Positions 8,603 through 21,914 of a stretch of DNA of 64,000 nt are shown in pieces; within the stretch, counting starts at the first letter, position 1; every line of letters starts with the position of its first letter. Source of the DNA: Mycobacterium sp. 852002-40037_SCH5390672. GTDB taxonomy: Bacteria; Actinomycetota; Actinomycetes; Mycobacteriales; Mycobacteriaceae. A program made the translations under genes and the position numbers. Below the pieces are notes generated by a model that saw only the letters and a list, made by a program, of their open reading frames with translations, ran no database searches and was not told the DNA's origin. The stretch spans positions 62,001 to 126,000 of the forward strand of contig NZ_LZTA01000008.1 in the NCBI RefSeq assembly GCF_001665875.1, given 5' to 3'.

Positions 8603-9312
8603 GCTCACGGCAAGTTCTGCTCGAGGCTCTCGGGGTTGGGCTATCCGACGAAATGCTGTCCCTGGCGCTGACGCATCGCAGCTACGCCTACGAACACGGC
8701 GGCCTGCCGACCAATGAACGCCTGGAATTTCTGGGCGACGCCGTGCTGGGGCTGACCATCACCGACGAGCTCTACCACCGCCACCCCGACCGCAGCGAGG
8801 GTGACCTCGCCAAGCTGCGGGCCAGTGTGGTCAACACCCAGGCCCTGGCCGACGTCGCGCGCAAGCTGTGCGACGGGGGCCTCGGCGTCCATCTGCTGCT
8901 GGGGCGAGGGGAAGCGAACACCGGCGGCGCCGACAAATCGAGCATCCTGGCCGACGGGATGGAATCGCTGCTGGGCGCGATTTACCTCGATCACGGTATC
9001 GACGTTGCGCGCGAGGTGATTTTGCGGTTGTTCGGCCCGTTGCTGGACGCCGCGCCGACGCTGGGAGCCGGGCTGGACTGGAAGACCAGCCTGCAGGAAC
9101 TGACCGCGGCGCGCGGCATGGGTGCGCCGTCCTACGTCGTCAGCTCCACGGGCCCCGATCATGACAAGGAATTCACCGCGGTCGTTGTGGTGGCGGACAC
9201 CGAATACGGCACGGGCGTAGGCCGCTCCAAGAAGGAAGCCGAGCAGAAGGCCGCGGCGGCGACCTGGAAAACACTCGACGTGCTGGACCCCGCGGGGAAA
9301 ACGTCCGTCTAA
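8599..9312 (+). CDS. rnc: Ribonuclease III
   Basis: Double-strand-specific endoribonuclease that processes rRNA precursors and structured mRNAs. The 237-residue protein has the RNase III signature [11 protein letters not shown] at residues 40-50, with the metal-binding Glu and Asp, and a second acidic site in [10 protein letters not shown]. The C-terminal double-stranded RNA-binding domain runs from about residue 155 to 228 (LQELTAARG...[13 protein letters not shown]). The GTG start overlaps the end of the DUF177 gene (GTGA). Its TAA stop abuts the first unit of the 57-bp array. Confidence 0.96.
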   Translation: MSSRQVLLEALGVGLSDEMLSLALTHRSYAYEHGGLPTNERLEFLGDAVLGLTITDELYHRHPDRSEGDLAKLRASVVNTQALADVARKLCDGGLGVHLLLGRGEANTGGADKSSILADGMESLLGAIYLDHGIDVAREVILRLFGPLLDAAPTLGAGLDWKTSLQELTAARGMGAPSYVVSSTGPDHDKEFTAVVVVADTEYGTGVGRSKKEAEQKAAAATWKTLDVLDPAGKTSV

Positions 9313-9536
9313 TCGATGGTGATGACCCGCTGCGCCCGGCTTCGCCGCGCTTGCGATCATGCCTCAAACTCGATGGTGATGACCCGCTGCGCCCGGCTTC
9401 GCCGCGCTTGCGATCATGCCTCAAACTCGATGGTGATGACCCGCTGCGCCCGGCTTCGCCGCGCTTGCGATCATGCCTCAAACTCGATGGTGATGACCCG
9501 CTGCGCCCGGCTTCGCCGCGCTTGCGATCATCACTA
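9313..9536 (+). repeat. Four-copy 57-bp tandem array of the arm-core-arm repeat
   Basis: Units start at 9313, 9370, 9427 and 9484 and appear identical until the last diverges at its end (GCGATCATCACTAA instead of GCGATCATGCCTC). Each contains ACCCGCTGCGCCCGG and CTTCGCCGCGCTTGCGATC. In the last unit GTGATGA (9490-9496) and TCATCAC (9528-9534) pair perfectly around a 31-nt core. The array fills the whole gap between the rnc stop and the mutM ATG. A 57-base period keeps a frame open through all units, but this is probably not coding. Confidence 0.95.
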
Positions 9537-9537
9537 A

Positions 9538-10407
9538 ATGCCCGAACTGCCCGAAGTCGAGGTGGTGCGCCGCGGCTTGCACGCCCATGTCGTCGGCAAA
9601 ACGATCACAGCTGTCCGGGTGCATCACCCGCGGGCGGCGCGTCGTCATGAAGCCGGACCCGCCGACCTCACCGCGCGGCTGCTGAATGCGCGGATCACCG
9701 GCACCGATCGGCGCGGCAAGTACCTGTGGCTGCTGCTCGACACGGAACCTGCCGGGCACGAATCGGATACGGCGTTGGTGGTCCACCTCGGCATGAGCGG
9801 ACAGATGCTGCTCGGGGCGGTGCCGCGCGCCGACCACGTCCGGATCTCCGCGCTGCTCGACGACGGGACTGTGCTGAGTTTCGCCGACCAGCGCACCTTC
9901 GGTGGATGGATGCTCGCCGATCTGCTCGAGGTGGACGGAAGCGTGGTACCAGAGCCCGTCGCCCATTTGGCTCGCGACCCGCTAGACCCCCGGTTCGATG
10001 CGTATGCGGTGGTGAAAGTCTTGCGGCGCAAGCATTCCGAAATCAAGCGGCAGCTTCTCGATCAGCAGGTGGTATCCGGCATCGGCAACATCTACGCCGA
10101 CGAGGCGCTGTGGAGGGCCAAACTCAACGGCGTCCGTTTGTCTGACACGCTGAACCGCAAGCAGTTGACCGCCGTGCTGGACGCGGCCGCCGCGGTGATG
10201 CGCGACGCGCTGGCCAAGGGCGGGACCTCGTTTGATTCGCTGTATGTCAACGTCAACGGCGAATCGGGATACTTCGAGCGGTCGCTGGACGCCTACGGCC
10301 GTGAGGGCGAAGCCTGCCGTCGCTGCGGAGCGGTGATGCGCCGGGAGAAGTTCATGAACCGTTCCTCGTTCTACTGCCCAAAATGTCAACCGCGACCGCG
10401 AAATTGA
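9538..10407 (+). CDS. mutM: Formamidopyrimidine-DNA glycosylase (Fpg/MutM)
   Basis: Removes 8-oxoguanine and formamidopyrimidines from DNA in base-excision repair. The 289-residue protein begins [14 protein letters not shown], so the catalytic Pro2 and Glu3 are present. The H2TH region includes [13 protein letters not shown], and the C-terminal zinc finger has C260, C263, C280 and C283. The ATG directly follows the tandem array, so its ribosome-binding region is made from repeat sequence; no good Shine-Dalgarno is visible. Expression may therefore depend on read-through from rnc. Orthologue of Rv2924c. Confidence 0.96.
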   Translation: MPELPEVEVVRRGLHAHVVGKTITAVRVHHPRAARRHEAGPADLTARLLNARITGTDRRGKYLWLLLDTEPAGHESDTALVVHLGMSGQMLLGAVPRADHVRISALLDDGTVLSFADQRTFGGWMLADLLEVDGSVVPEPVAHLARDPLDPRFDAYAVVKVLRRKHSEIKRQLLDQQVVSGIGNIYADEALWRAKLNGVRLSDTLNRKQLTAVLDAAAAVMRDALAKGGTSFDSLYVNVNGESGYFERSLDAYGREGEACRRCGAVMRREKFMNRSSFYCPKCQPRPRN

Positions 10408-10424
10408 GCGGTTGTTCGGCGTCC

Positions 10425-11201
10425 TTAATCGAAGATGTCGCGGCGCAGCGTCCCAGTGGGCAACGCCGGGTCAACGAACCACTCGTGGCTGAAAAGCGCA
10501 CCGAACACCTGGGGCGGCAACCGCAGTAGTAGCCCGAACAGCCGCGCGGCCAGACCGGAAGCGCCGATCTGAGACTGGTGCGCGCCGAAGGCGTCTCGTT
10601 TCTGGCGCGCAAAGCGAAAGACGTTGACCCGATGGGTGATGGTTGCGCGCGGAGCGTACGCGCCATGGACGATGTCGCGTTCGTACGGTCCCGGAAGCCG
10701 CAACAGGTGCGCGACATCGCTGACGCGAAGCAGCATTTCGCGCGGCATCGTCACCTCGAGCACCCGCGGGACGGCGGCGAGTTCGGCGGCCCGCTTGCCG
10801 ACGTGGTGCACCTGGACGTGGTCGCGGTGGCCGTAGCCGCCGTTGGGCTGGTAGCTGAGCAGCACGTCGGCGTTTTCGTCGCGCAGGATACCGGCCAGCC
10901 GCGCAGCCGCCTCGTCGAGATCCGCGCGCCCGAATCGGGTGCGCCCGGGCGGATCCGGGTAGAACAGCGGGCCGTAGCCGCTGTCGGCATAGCCCAGGCA
11001 CTCCACCCGATGTGCTCCGAGAATTCTTGCGCTCGAATGCAATTCGTCAAGGCGGTAGTCATCGTCCTCGTTGTGAACGCGCCCGTCGGTTGCCGTGACA
11101 ACGACCACCCGGTGCCCGGCCGCAGCCGCCCGCGCGAGGGTGCCGCCGGTGAGTACGACCTCGTCGTCCGGGTGGGCGTGGAATGCGACGACGGTGGCCA
11201 T
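10425..11201 (-). CDS. PIG-L/LmbE family zinc-dependent N-deacetylase
   Basis: A 258-residue protein with the family motif HAHPDDE at residues 8-14 and the downstream GHRDH segment that completes the metal site. Family members deacetylate GlcNAc-containing small molecules, such as MshB and Mca in mycothiol metabolism. This copy is a paralogue whose substrate cannot be named. It is convergent with mutM (17-base gap) and divergent from the OsmC-like gene. M. tuberculosis has no gene at this point that I can recall, so it may be a lineage-specific insertion. It also lacks any signal peptide, so it is cytoplasmic. Confidence 0.85.
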   Translation of the reverse strand: MATVVAFHAHPDDEVVLTGGTLARAAAAGHRVVVVTATDGRVHNEDDDYRLDELHSSARILGAHRVECLGYADSGYGPLFYPDPPGRTRFGRADLDEAAARLAGILRDENADVLLSYQPNGGYGHRDHVQVHHVGKRAAELAAVPRVLEVTMPREMLLRVSDVAHLLRLPGPYERDIVHGAYAPRATITHRVNVFRFARQKRDAFGAHQSQIGASGLAARLFGLLLRLPPQVFGALFSHEWFVDPALPTGTLRRDIFD

Positions 11202-11253
11202 GCAACACAGTATGCCCGTGCCTCAAAGTTGGGACGCCCGGTAGAAATAAGCC

Positions 11254-11667
11254 ATGGCCGAACTATGGGTGGAACGCACCGGAACTCGCCGCTACACCGG
11301 ATACAGCTCACGCGGAGCGCAGGTGCTGATCGGTTCTGAGGACGTCGACGACGTGTTTACGCCCGGTGAATTGCTCAAGATCGCGCTCGCGGCGTGCAGC
11401 GGGATGTCCAGCGATCTGCCGCTGGCCCGCCGGCTGGGCGACGACTACAAGGCGGTCGTCAAGGTCTCCGGCGCCGCCGACCGCGAGCAGGAACGCTATC
11501 CGTTGCTCGAGGAGACCCTGGAACTGGACCTATCGGAACTGGCCGACGACGAGAAGGAACGCCTGCTGATCGTGGTCAACCGGGCGATCGACCAGGTCTG
11601 CACCGTCGGGCGCACGCTCAAGTCCGGTACCGCCGTCAACTTCGAGGTCACCGATGTCGGAGCCTGA
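11254..11667 (+). CDS. OsmC/Ohr family peroxiredoxin-like protein
   Basis: A 137-residue protein of the OsmC superfamily, thiol peroxidases that reduce organic hydroperoxides. The two family cysteines are present as C48 (in ALAACSG) and C116 (in DQVCTVG), so it could be redox-active. It is close to M. tuberculosis Rv2923c. The gene overlaps acyP by 14 bases, and both precede smc as in M. tuberculosis. The peroxidase function is inferred from family and cysteines only. Confidence 0.85.
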   Translation: MAELWVERTGTRRYTGYSSRGAQVLIGSEDVDDVFTPGELLKIALAACSGMSSDLPLARRLGDDYKAVVKVSGAADREQERYPLLEETLELDLSELADDEKERLLIVVNRAIDQVCTVGRTLKSGTAVNFEVTDVGA

Positions 11668-11947
11668 CACGCGGCTCACCGCCCGGGTGCACGGGCAGGT
11701 CCAGGGGGTCGGTTTCCGCTGGTGGACGCGCTGCCGGGCGCTGGAGCTGGGCCTGACCGGTTACGCGGCCAACCAGGCCGACGGCAGCGTCCTGGTGGTC
11801 GCCCAGGGCCCGCGGCCGGCCGGCGAAAAACTGCTGCATCTGCTGGAAGGCGGTGCCGCGTGGCCGTCGCAACCCGGCCATGTCGACAAGGTCGTCGCCG
11901 ACTGGTCGCAGCCGCAGGAGCGGTTCGAGGGTTTCGCCGAGCGCTGA
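11654..11947 (+). CDS. acyP: Acylphosphatase
   Basis: A small 97-residue enzyme that hydrolyses acyl phosphates. It shows the signature HGQVQGVGFRWW with the phosphate-binding arginine, and ANQADGSV, which supplies the catalytic asparagine. The length is typical. The ATG at 11654 lies inside the end of the OsmC-like gene, so the two are probably co-transcribed and translationally coupled. Orthologue of Rv2922A. Confidence 0.93.
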   Translation: MSEPDTRLTARVHGQVQGVGFRWWTRCRALELGLTGYAANQADGSVLVVAQGPRPAGEKLLHLLEGGAAWPSQPGHVDKVVADWSQPQERFEGFAER

Positions 11948-11960
11948 CAGGCTCGCCGCA

Positions 11961-11982
11961 GCCCGGCCCGGCCCGGCCCGGC
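11961..11982 (+). repeat. 5-bp microsatellite (GCCCG, just over four copies)
   Basis: Four exact GCCCG units followed by GC lie 13 bases after the acyP stop, in the acyP-smc gap. Such a short run is prone to slippage. No coding or terminator function is visible. Confidence 0.7.
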
Positions 11983-12041
11983 GCGGGCCGCCACATCCGT
12001 CACAACAGCACCGGCCCGGGCTTCGATCGTCCAGTCCAGAA

Positions 12042-12065
12042 CGTGATAGCGCTGGCGCTAGCACG
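12042..12065. promoter_or_regulatory. Operator-like palindrome upstream of smc
   Basis: Arms CGTGATAGCGC and GCGCTAGCACG flank a 2-base centre (TG), with 10 of 11 positions complementary and a perfect inner TAGCGC-TG-GCGCTA. It lies 150 bases upstream of the smc GTG, in the only long non-coding stretch before the gene. The size and two-fold symmetry suit a dimeric repressor site. The protein is unknown and a role at smc is inferred. Confidence 0.5.
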
Positions 12066-12214
12066 CTTCGAGAAGCCACATTCACCCTCTCTCCGTGGCT
12101 GATGTGACCACTGTGACCAGTGCGTCGACCGCCCGCAGCGCCACCGTATTTCGGGCGAGCCGACACCCCTCGGTGCAGCCGTCCGGGCCGATTCGAGCGG
12201 TAGTCTGGCTCGCC

Positions 12215-15200
12215 GTGTACCTCAAGAGTCTGACGCTGAAGGGCTTCAAGTCCTTTGCTTCGCCGACGACTCTGCGCTTCGAACCGGGCATCACCGCCGT
12301 CGTCGGGCCCAACGGCTCGGGCAAATCCAATGTCGTCGACGCGCTGGCCTGGGTCATGGGGGAGCAGGGAGCAAAGACGCTGCGCGGCGGGAAGATGGAA
12401 GACGTCATCTTCGCCGGGACCTCGTCGCGGGCCCCGCTGGGCCGCGCCGAAGTCACCGTCACCATCGACAACTCCGACAACGCGCTGCCCATCGAATACT
12501 CCGAGGTGTCCATCACGCGGCGGATGTTCCGCGACGGTGCCAGCGAATACGAAATCAACGGCAGCAGTTGCCGTTTGATGGATGTTCAGGAGCTGCTGAG
12601 CGACTCCGGGATCGGCCGGGAGATGCACGTCATCGTCGGGCAGGGCAAGCTCGACGAGATTCTGCAGTCGCGCCCCGAAGACCGTCGGGCGTTCATCGAG
12701 GAAGCCGCCGGCGTGCTCAAGCACCGCAAGCGCAAGGAAAGAGCCCTCCGCAAACTCGACGCGATGTCGGCGAACCTGGCCCGGCTCACCGACCTGACCA
12801 CCGAACTGCGCCGCCAACTCAAACCGCTGGGCCGCCAGGCCGAGGTAGCCCGTCGCGCCCAGACCATCCAGGCCGATCTGCGTGACGCCCGGCTGCGGCT
12901 GGCCGCCGACGACCTGGTCAATCGGCAAGGCGAGCGCGAGGCGATCTTCGAGGCCGAGGCCGCCATGCGCCGCGACCACGACCAGGCCGCCTCGCGACTG
13001 GCCGTGGCGTCCGAGGAGCTGACCGCGCACGAAATGGCGGTCGGTGAACTCTCGAGCCGAGCCGAGTCGGTTCAGCACACCTGGTTCGCGTTGTCCGCAC
13101 TGGCCGAACGGGTCGCCGCGACCGTGCGCATCGCCAGCGAGCGGGCGCAGCACCTCGATGTGGAGCCGGTCGCCAGCAGCGACACCGACCCCGACGCACT
13201 GGAAGCCGAGGCCGAGCAGGTCGCGGTCGCCGAGCGCCAGCTGCTCGCCGAACTCTCCGGCGCGCGCACCCGGCTGGACGGCGCCCGCGCCGAACTGGCC
13301 GAGCGCGAGCGCGAAGCCGCCGAGGCCGACCAGGCCCACATGGCGGCCGTGCGTGCGGAGGCCGACCGGCGAGAAGGCCTGGCGCGGTTGACCGGTCAGG
13401 TGGAGACGATGCGGGCGCGCGTCGAATCGATCGACGACAGCGTTGCGCGCCTGTCCGAGCGCATCGAACAGGCCGCCGTCCGCGCGCAGCAGGCCAAGGT
13501 GGAATTCGAGACCGTCCAGGGGCGGGTCGGTGAACTCGATCAGGGCGAGGTGGGTCTCGACGAACACCACGAGCGCACGGTCGCCGCGTTGCGGCTGGCC
13601 GACGAGCGGGTGGCCGAACTGCAGTCCGCCGAGCGGGACGCCGAACGCCAGGTCGCCTCGTTGCGTGCCCGCATTGACGCCCTCGCGATCGGGCTGGAAC
13701 GCAAGGACGGCGCCGCGTGGCTTACCCAATACCACGGCGGCACAGGGCTTTTGGGCCCCATGGCCAAAATGGTCAAGGTTCGTTCCGGCTATGAGGCGGC
13801 GCTGGCCGCGGTGCTGGGATCGGCGGCCGACGCACTGGCCGCCGAAAACTTCGGCGCGGCCCGTTCGGCCGTCGCCGCGCTCAAGGAAGCCGACGGCGGC
13901 CGCGCCGCGCTGGTGCTGGGTGACTGGCCCGCCGATCAGCCGCCGCCGCAGGCCGCCCCGACGGGTGCGCTGTGGGCGCTTGACCTGATCGACGTGCCGG
14001 CGCGGCTGCGCGGCGCGATCGCGGCCATGCTCTCCGGTGTCGCGGTGGTCGACGACCTGGACCAGGCGCTGGCCCTGGTGGCCGCGCATCCGCAGTTGCG
14101 CGCGGTCACGCTCGACGGTGACCTGGTGGGCGGCGGCTGGATAAGCGGCGGCTCGGACCGCAAGCTGTCCACGCTCGAGGTGACCTCGGAAATCGACAAG
14201 GCCAGCGGCGAACTGACCGCCGCGGAGGCCCGGGTGGCCCGGCTGAGCGCGGCGCTGTCCGGCGCGCTGGCCGAGCAGGCCGCCCGTCAGGACTCGGCCG
14301 AGCAGGCGCTGGCGGCGCTCAACGAATCCGACAGCGAGATCTCGGGGATGTACGAGCAGCTGGGCCGGCTCGGTCAGGACGCCCGGACGTCCGAAGACGA
14401 GTGGAGCAGGTTGCTGCGGCAACGCGAGGAACTCGAAGCGGGCCGGACCCAGACCGTCGCCGAAGTCACCGAACTGGAAACCCGGCTGCGCAACGCGCAG
14501 GAGACCCAGCAGGCGCCGACGGAAGAACCCGTGAACCGTCAGCAGATCGCCGCGGCCACCGAAACCGCTCGCAGCGTCGAGGTGGAGGCCCGGCTGGCGG
14601 TACGAACCGCCGAAGAGCGTGCGAATGCGGTGCGCGGGCGCGCGGATTCGTTGCGCCGCGCGGCCGCCGCCGAACGCGAAGCCCGGTTGCGGGCCCAGCA
14701 AGCGCGGGAGGCGCGGCTGCGCGCCGCCGCGGTGGCGGCGGCGGTGGCTGACTCCGGGCGGCGACTGGCGCAACGGTTGGACGGAGTCGTCGCCGACGCG
14801 TCCAAGGTCCGCGACGCGCTGGCCGCCGAACGCCAGCAGCGTGCGACCGCCATGGCCGCGGCGCGTGACGAGGTGCACGCGTTGAGCGCCCGAGTGGCCG
14901 CCCTGACCGACTCCTTGCACCGCGACGAGGTGGCCAACGCCCAGGCGGCGATGCGGATCGAGCAGCTCGAGCAGATGGTGCTGGAGCAGTTCGGCATGGC
15001 GCCGGCCGATCTGATCGCCGAGTACGGTCCGGAGAATCAGCTGCCACCGACCGATCTGGAAATGGCCGAATACGAGCAGGCCAAGGAGCGCGGTGAGCAG
15101 GTCTTCGCGCCCGCGCCGATTCCCTACGACCGGGCCACCCAGGAGCGGCGGGCCAAGCGCGCCGAGCGTGAGCTGGCCGAACTGGGCAGGGTCAACCCGC

Positions 15201-15805
15201 TGGCGCTGGAGGAGTTCGCCGCGCTCGAGGAGCGCTACAACTTCCTGTCCACCCAGCTCGAGGACGTCAAGGCCGCCCGCAAAGACCTGCTCGGTGTGGT
15301 CGACGAGGTCGACGCCCGCATCCTGCAGGTGTTCAGCGAGGCCTACACCGACGTCGAACGCGAGTTCTCCGACGTCTTCACCGTGCTGTTCCCGGGTGGT
15401 GAGGGGCGGCTGCGGTTGACCGATCCCGACAACATGCTGACCACCGGCATCGAGGTGGAGGCCCGTCCGCCGGGCAAGAAGGTGACCCGGCTCTCGCTGC
15501 TGTCCGGTGGCGAGAAGGCGCTGACGGCGGTGGCCATGCTGGTGGCGATCTTCCGGGCCCGCCCGTCGCCGTTCTACATCATGGACGAGGTCGAGGCCGC
15601 GCTCGACGACACCAACCTGCGGCGGCTCATCTCACTGTTCGAGCTGTTGCGGGCGCGCTCGCAGCTCATCATCATCACGCATCAGAAGCCGACGATGGAG
15701 GTCGCGGACGCGCTCTATGGCGTCACCATGCAGGGCGACGGCATTACCGCTGTCATCTCCCAGCGGATGCGTGGCCAACAGGTGGACCAGCTCGTCACGA
15801 CCTGA
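12215..15805 (+). CDS. smc: Chromosome segregation ATPase SMC
   Basis: Core subunit of the bacterial condensin that organises and segregates the chromosome with ScpA/ScpB. The 1196-residue protein has Walker A GPNGSGKS at 31-38, a long coiled coil, a hinge near 500-640 ([15 protein letters not shown]...GGGWISGGS), the returning coiled coil, the ABC signature LSGGEKAL near 1096 and Walker [14 protein letters not shown] near 1122-1133. The GTG at 12215 ([14 protein letters not shown]) was chosen because homology begins there; the open frame starts 40 codons earlier. ftsY follows after a repeat. Orthologue of Rv2922c. Confidence 0.96.
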   Translation: MYLKSLTLKGFKSFASPTTLRFEPGITAVVGPNGSGKSNVVDALAWVMGEQGAKTLRGGKMEDVIFAGTSSRAPLGRAEVTVTIDNSDNALPIEYSEVSITRRMFRDGASEYEINGSSCRLMDVQELLSDSGIGREMHVIVGQGKLDEILQSRPEDRRAFIEEAAGVLKHRKRKERALRKLDAMSANLARLTDLTTELRRQLKPLGRQAEVARRAQTIQADLRDARLRLAADDLVNRQGEREAIFEAEAAMRRDHDQAASRLAVASEELTAHEMAVGELSSRAESVQHTWFALSALAERVAATVRIASERAQHLDVEPVASSDTDPDALEAEAEQVAVAERQLLAELSGARTRLDGARAELAEREREAAEADQAHMAAVRAEADRREGLARLTGQVETMRARVESIDDSVARLSERIEQAAVRAQQAKVEFETVQGRVGELDQGEVGLDEHHERTVAALRLADERVAELQSAERDAERQVASLRARIDALAIGLERKDGAAWLTQYHGGTGLLGPMAKMVKVRSGYEAALAAVLGSAADALAAENFGAARSAVAALKEADGGRAALVLGDWPADQPPPQAAPTGALWALDLIDVPARLRGAIAAMLSGVAVVDDLDQALALVAAHPQLRAVTLDGDLVGGGWISGGSDRKLSTLEVTSEIDKASGELTAAEARVARLSAALSGALAEQAARQDSAEQALAALNESDSEISGMYEQLGRLGQDARTSEDEWSRLLRQREELEAGRTQTVAEVTELETRLRNAQETQQAPTEEPVNRQQIAAATETARSVEVEARLAVRTAEERANAVRGRADSLRRAAAAEREARLRAQQAREARLRAAAVAAAVADSGRRLAQRLDGVVADASKVRDALAAERQQRATAMAAARDEVHALSARVAALTDSLHRDEVANAQAAMRIEQLEQMVLEQFGMAPADLIAEYGPENQLPPTDLEMAEYEQAKERGEQVFAPAPIPYDRATQERRAKRAERELAELGRVNPLALEEFAALEERYNFLSTQLEDVKAARKDLLGVVDEVDARILQVFSEAYTDVEREFSDVFTVLFPGGEGRLRLTDPDNMLTTGIEVEARPPGKKVTRLSLLSGGEKALTAVAMLVAIFRARPSPFYIMDEVEAALDDTNLRRLISLFELLRARSQLIIITHQKPTMEVADALYGVTMQGDGITAVISQRMRGQQVDQLVTT

Positions 15806-15809
15806 TCAA

Positions 15810-15930
15810 CGGCGATCGCAAGCGCGGCGTAGCCGCGCGAAGCGGGTCGGCGTCATCTTGCGCGCGGCGATCGCAAGCGCGGCGTAGCGCGGCGTAGCCG
15901 GGCGAAGCGGGTCGCCGTCATCTTGCGAGG
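15810..15930 (-). repeat. Two inverted-orientation copies of the arm-core-arm repeat between smc and ftsY
   Basis: Copy 1 has its core at 15816-15846 with arms GGCGA/TCGGC, one mismatch. Copy 2 has arms CGGCGA (15865-15870) and TCGCCG (15912-15917), perfectly complementary; its core is 41 nt because a GCGGCGTAGC-type 10-base segment is duplicated. The repeat begins five bases after the smc stop. Orientation is opposite to the copies after rnc and glnD. Confidence 0.85.
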
Positions 15931-15973
15931 GCCGGTGACCAACCGGTAGCGGACCGCTTGAAACAATGTCAGC

Positions 15974-17332
<1,359 letters not shown>

Positions 17333-17356
17333 AACCGCTTACACGACGAGCGGGAC

Positions 17357-17373
17357 GTTAATCCCGCTGAAAC
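17357..17373 (+). promoter_or_regulatory. Candidate GlnR box upstream of amt
   Basis: GTTAAT, six bases, then GAAAC partly fits the actinobacterial GlnR pattern gTnAc-n6-GaAAc. It lies 103 bases before the amt start, and further GAAAC words occur at 17331-17335 and 17391-17395, as expected for multiple half-sites. GlnR activates amt-glnB-glnD under nitrogen limitation in mycobacteria. The first half-site is imperfect, so this stays tentative. Confidence 0.4.
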
Positions 17374-17475
17374 ACGGTGGCACCATCGCCGAAACAACGA
17401 TTGCGCAATCTTCTGGTCAGGTCATCAGACGTGTGTCTGGCGGCCAACTGTTGGGCCGACCGGAGGAGATTGCGA

Positions 17476-19244
<1,769 letters not shown>

Positions 19245-19289
19245 CATTCGCCCTCAATTGCTGATTCGACCCGGGTGGGCCGGGAGGGG

Positions 19290-21776
19290 ATGACCCCGAA
19301 CGACCCCGACTCGTCCGGGCAGCTGGCCGGGACAGGAAGCGCCTGCGGGGCAGTCGATCTGGCTGCCTCGCGGCGCCAACTGCTGTCTGAGGGCAGCAAG
19401 CTGCACGCCGCCGAACTGCGGCACGCCTGGCTGGATCTGCACGAATCGTGGTTGATGGCCAAGGCGGCCGAGATCGGGATCGCCGACGACAGTGGCTTCG
19501 CGATCGTCGGGATCGGCGGACTGGGCCGCCACGAGCTGTTGCCGTATTCCGATCTTGATCTAATGCTGTTGCACGACAACAAGTCCGATGACGTGCTGGG
19601 CAAGGTCGCCGACAAGTTGTGGTATCCGCTGTGGGACGCCAACGTTCGGCTCGACCACAGCGTGCGGACCGTGTCGGGGGCCCTCGGTGTCGCCAATGGC
19701 GACATGATCGTGGCGCTGGGCATGCTCGACGCCCGCCACATCGCCGGCGACGCCCGACTGTCCGACGAATTGATCGCCGGCGCACGACGGCAGTGGCGCA
19801 GCGCCATTCGCTCGCGGATGAACGAGCTCGTCGAAATGACGCAGGCCCGCTGGGACCGTTGTGGCCGCATCGCGCAGCGGGCCGAACCGGACCTGAAGTC
19901 GGGTCGCGGCGGCCTGCGCGATGTGCAACTGCTCGACGCGCTGGGTGTTGCCCAGCTGATCGACCGCCACGGCATGGCCCGTCCCGAATCACCCGGGGGT
20001 TCCCTCGACGACGCGCACCTGACGCTGCTCGACGTGCGCACCGAGCTGCACCGGGTGTCGGGACGTGGACGCGATCAGCTGCAGGCCCAATACGCCGACG
20101 AGATCAGCGCCGCCCTGCACATCGGGGACCGTTTCGACTTGGCGCGCAAGCTATCTGATGCCGGACGCACCATCGCCTACCACGCCGAGACGGGCATTCG
20201 GACCGCCGAGAACGCGCTGCCGCGCCGCGGGGTGACCGCCCTGGTGCGGCGGCCCAAGCGCCGCCCGTTGGACGAGGGCGTCGTCGAATATGCCGGAGAG
20301 ATCGTGCTCGCCCGCGACGCACGTCCGGACACCGACGTGGGTTTGGTGTTGCGGGTGGCCGCCGCATCGGCCGATACCGGGTTGCCGATCGGTGCCGCCA
20401 CGCTGAGCCGCCTGGCCGCCAGCGCGCCCGAGATGCCGGTGCCGTGGCCGCGAGAGGCGTTGGACGACTTGCTGGTTGTGCTGTCGGCCGGACCGACCAC
20501 GGTGGCGACGATCGAGGCGCTGGACCGCACCGGGCTGTGGGGCCGGCTGCTGCCCGAATGGGACGCCATCCGCGACCTGCCGCCCCGCGACGTCGCGCAC
20601 AAATGGACGGTGGACCGCCACGTCATCGAGACGGCCGTCAACGCCGCACCGCTGTCAACCCGGGTGGCGCGACCCGACCTGCTCGCGCTCGGCGCACTGC
20701 TGCACGACATCGGCAAGGGCCGCGGTGTCGACCACAGCGTGCTCGGCGCGGGCCTGGCGCTGGAGATCGGGCCCAGGCTGGGCATCGCACCGGTCGAGGT
20801 CGAGCTGCTCGCCCAACTGGTCCGCCACCACCTGCTGCTGCCGGTGGTGGCCACGCGCAGCGACCTGAATGATCCCAAAACCATTGAGCGCGTGGTGAAA
20901 GCGTTGCGCGGCGACGCGCTGTTGCTCGAAGTTCTGCATGCGCTGACCGAGGCGGACTCGAAGGCCACCGGTCCCGGTGTGTGGAGCGAATGGAAGGCGT
21001 CGCTGATCGAGGACCTGGTCCGGCGCTGCCGGCTGGTGATGGCCGGCGAGCCGCTGCCCGACGTTGAACCGGCTGCGCCGCAATATCTTTCGCTCGCATC
21101 CGATCGCGGCGTCCATGTGGACATCAAGCCCAGCGGCGGCGAACGCCTGGATGTGGTGATGGCCGCACCGGATCAGCGGGGGCTGGTATCGAAGGCCGCC
21201 GCGGTGCTGGCGCTGAATTCGCTGCGCATCCATTCGGCCTCGGCCAGCACCCACGAGGCCTTCGCGATCGTCGAATTCGTGGTGTCGCCGCTGTTCGGTT
21301 CACCACCGGAAGCGGGCCTGCTGCGCCAGCAGTTCACCGGCGCGCTGGCCGGCGACGTCGACGTCCTGGGCACGCTGGAGAAACGCGACAGCGACGCCGT
21401 GGGCGCCGCGACCAGCCGGGCCGGCGAGATCCAGGTCGGGGTGCCCGTCACGCGGTCGAGCGCGCCGCCCCGCATCCTATGGGTCGACTCGGCCTCGCCC
21501 GAGGTGTTGATCGTCGAAGTCCGCGCCATGGACCGACTCGGGCTGCTCGCGCTGCTGACCCGCGCGCTGGAACGTGCCGGCACCGACATCGTCTGGGCGA
21601 AGGTCAACACCTTCGGGTCGACGGCGGCCGACGTCTTCTGCGTGACGGTGTCGGAACAAGCGGTCGAGGCGGCCGGCGACGCCGAGCACGGCGCTCGCGA
21701 TGGGGTCGAGCAGAGTCTGCTGGCCGTGTTGGGTGGCCCCGCCGTCGAGGTGCTCGAGGAACCCGTCGGCGACTAG
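19290..21776 (+). CDS. glnD: PII nucleotidyltransferase / bifunctional GlnD
   Basis: Modifies and demodifies PII in response to glutamine. The protein of about 828 residues has an N-terminal nucleotidyltransferase domain ([21 protein letters not shown], with the DLD metal-binding pair), a central HD hydrolase domain ([14 protein letters not shown]), and two C-terminal ACT domains that sense glutamine. The start is uncertain: ATG 19290 was used, GTG 19275 also fits, and homology to Rv2918c begins only after about 25 residues. It is the last gene of the amt operon and its stop touches a repeat. Confidence 0.94.
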   Translation: MTPNDPDSSGQLAGTGSACGAVDLAASRRQLLSEGSKLHAAELRHAWLDLHESWLMAKAAEIGIADDSGFAIVGIGGLGRHELLPYSDLDLMLLHDNKSDDVLGKVADKLWYPLWDANVRLDHSVRTVSGALGVANGDMIVALGMLDARHIAGDARLSDELIAGARRQWRSAIRSRMNELVEMTQARWDRCGRIAQRAEPDLKSGRGGLRDVQLLDALGVAQLIDRHGMARPESPGGSLDDAHLTLLDVRTELHRVSGRGRDQLQAQYADEISAALHIGDRFDLARKLSDAGRTIAYHAETGIRTAENALPRRGVTALVRRPKRRPLDEGVVEYAGEIVLARDARPDTDVGLVLRVAAASADTGLPIGAATLSRLAASAPEMPVPWPREALDDLLVVLSAGPTTVATIEALDRTGLWGRLLPEWDAIRDLPPRDVAHKWTVDRHVIETAVNAAPLSTRVARPDLLALGALLHDIGKGRGVDHSVLGAGLALEIGPRLGIAPVEVELLAQLVRHHLLLPVVATRSDLNDPKTIERVVKALRGDALLLEVLHALTEADSKATGPGVWSEWKASLIEDLVRRCRLVMAGEPLPDVEPAAPQYLSLASDRGVHVDIKPSGGERLDVVMAAPDQRGLVSKAAAVLALNSLRIHSASASTHEAFAIVEFVVSPLFGSPPEAGLLRQQFTGALAGDVDVLGTLEKRDSDAVGAATSRAGEIQVGVPVTRSSAPPRILWVDSASPEVLIVEVRAMDRLGLLALLTRALERAGTDIVWAKVNTFGSTAADVFCVTVSEQAVEAAGDAEHGARDGVEQSLLAVLGGPAVEVLEEPVGD

Positions 21777-21914
21777 GCGTGATGGCGGCGACCCGCTTCG
21801 CCCGGCTCCGCCGCGCTCGCGATCGCCACTAGGCCTGATGGCGGCGACCCGCTTCGCCCGGCTCCGCCGCGCTCGCGATCGCCACTAGACGTTGATGAGC
21901 GGCGACCCGCTCAC
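21777..21914 (+). repeat. Two full and one truncated copy of the arm-core-arm repeat between glnD and the helicase gene
   Basis: Full cores lie at 21792-21822 and 21848-21878, each 31 nt, with arms GGCGA (21787-21791, 21843-21847) and TCGCC (21823-21827, 21879-21883). A third copy is cut after GGCGACCCGCTCACG. Units are 56-57 bp apart. The array fills the space between two convergent genes and the helicase stop codon at 21911-21913 lies at its edge. Confidence 0.9.

Noticed and set aside
9313-9536. CRISPR array
   Set aside because: The units are contiguous 57-bp copies with no variable spacers, and there are no cas genes.
9316-9537. Repeat-encoded peptide of 73 residues (MVMTRCARLRRACDHASNS units)
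   Set aside because: It is the translation of the tandem repeat; no ribosome-binding site and the same sequence occurs in the opposite orientation elsewhere.
11648-14920. Minus-strand open frame of 1090 codons across acyP and smc
   Set aside because: It mirrors the high-GC third-position bias of smc, has low-complexity composition rich in Arg, Gly and His, and no recognisable domain; smc on the other strand is certain.
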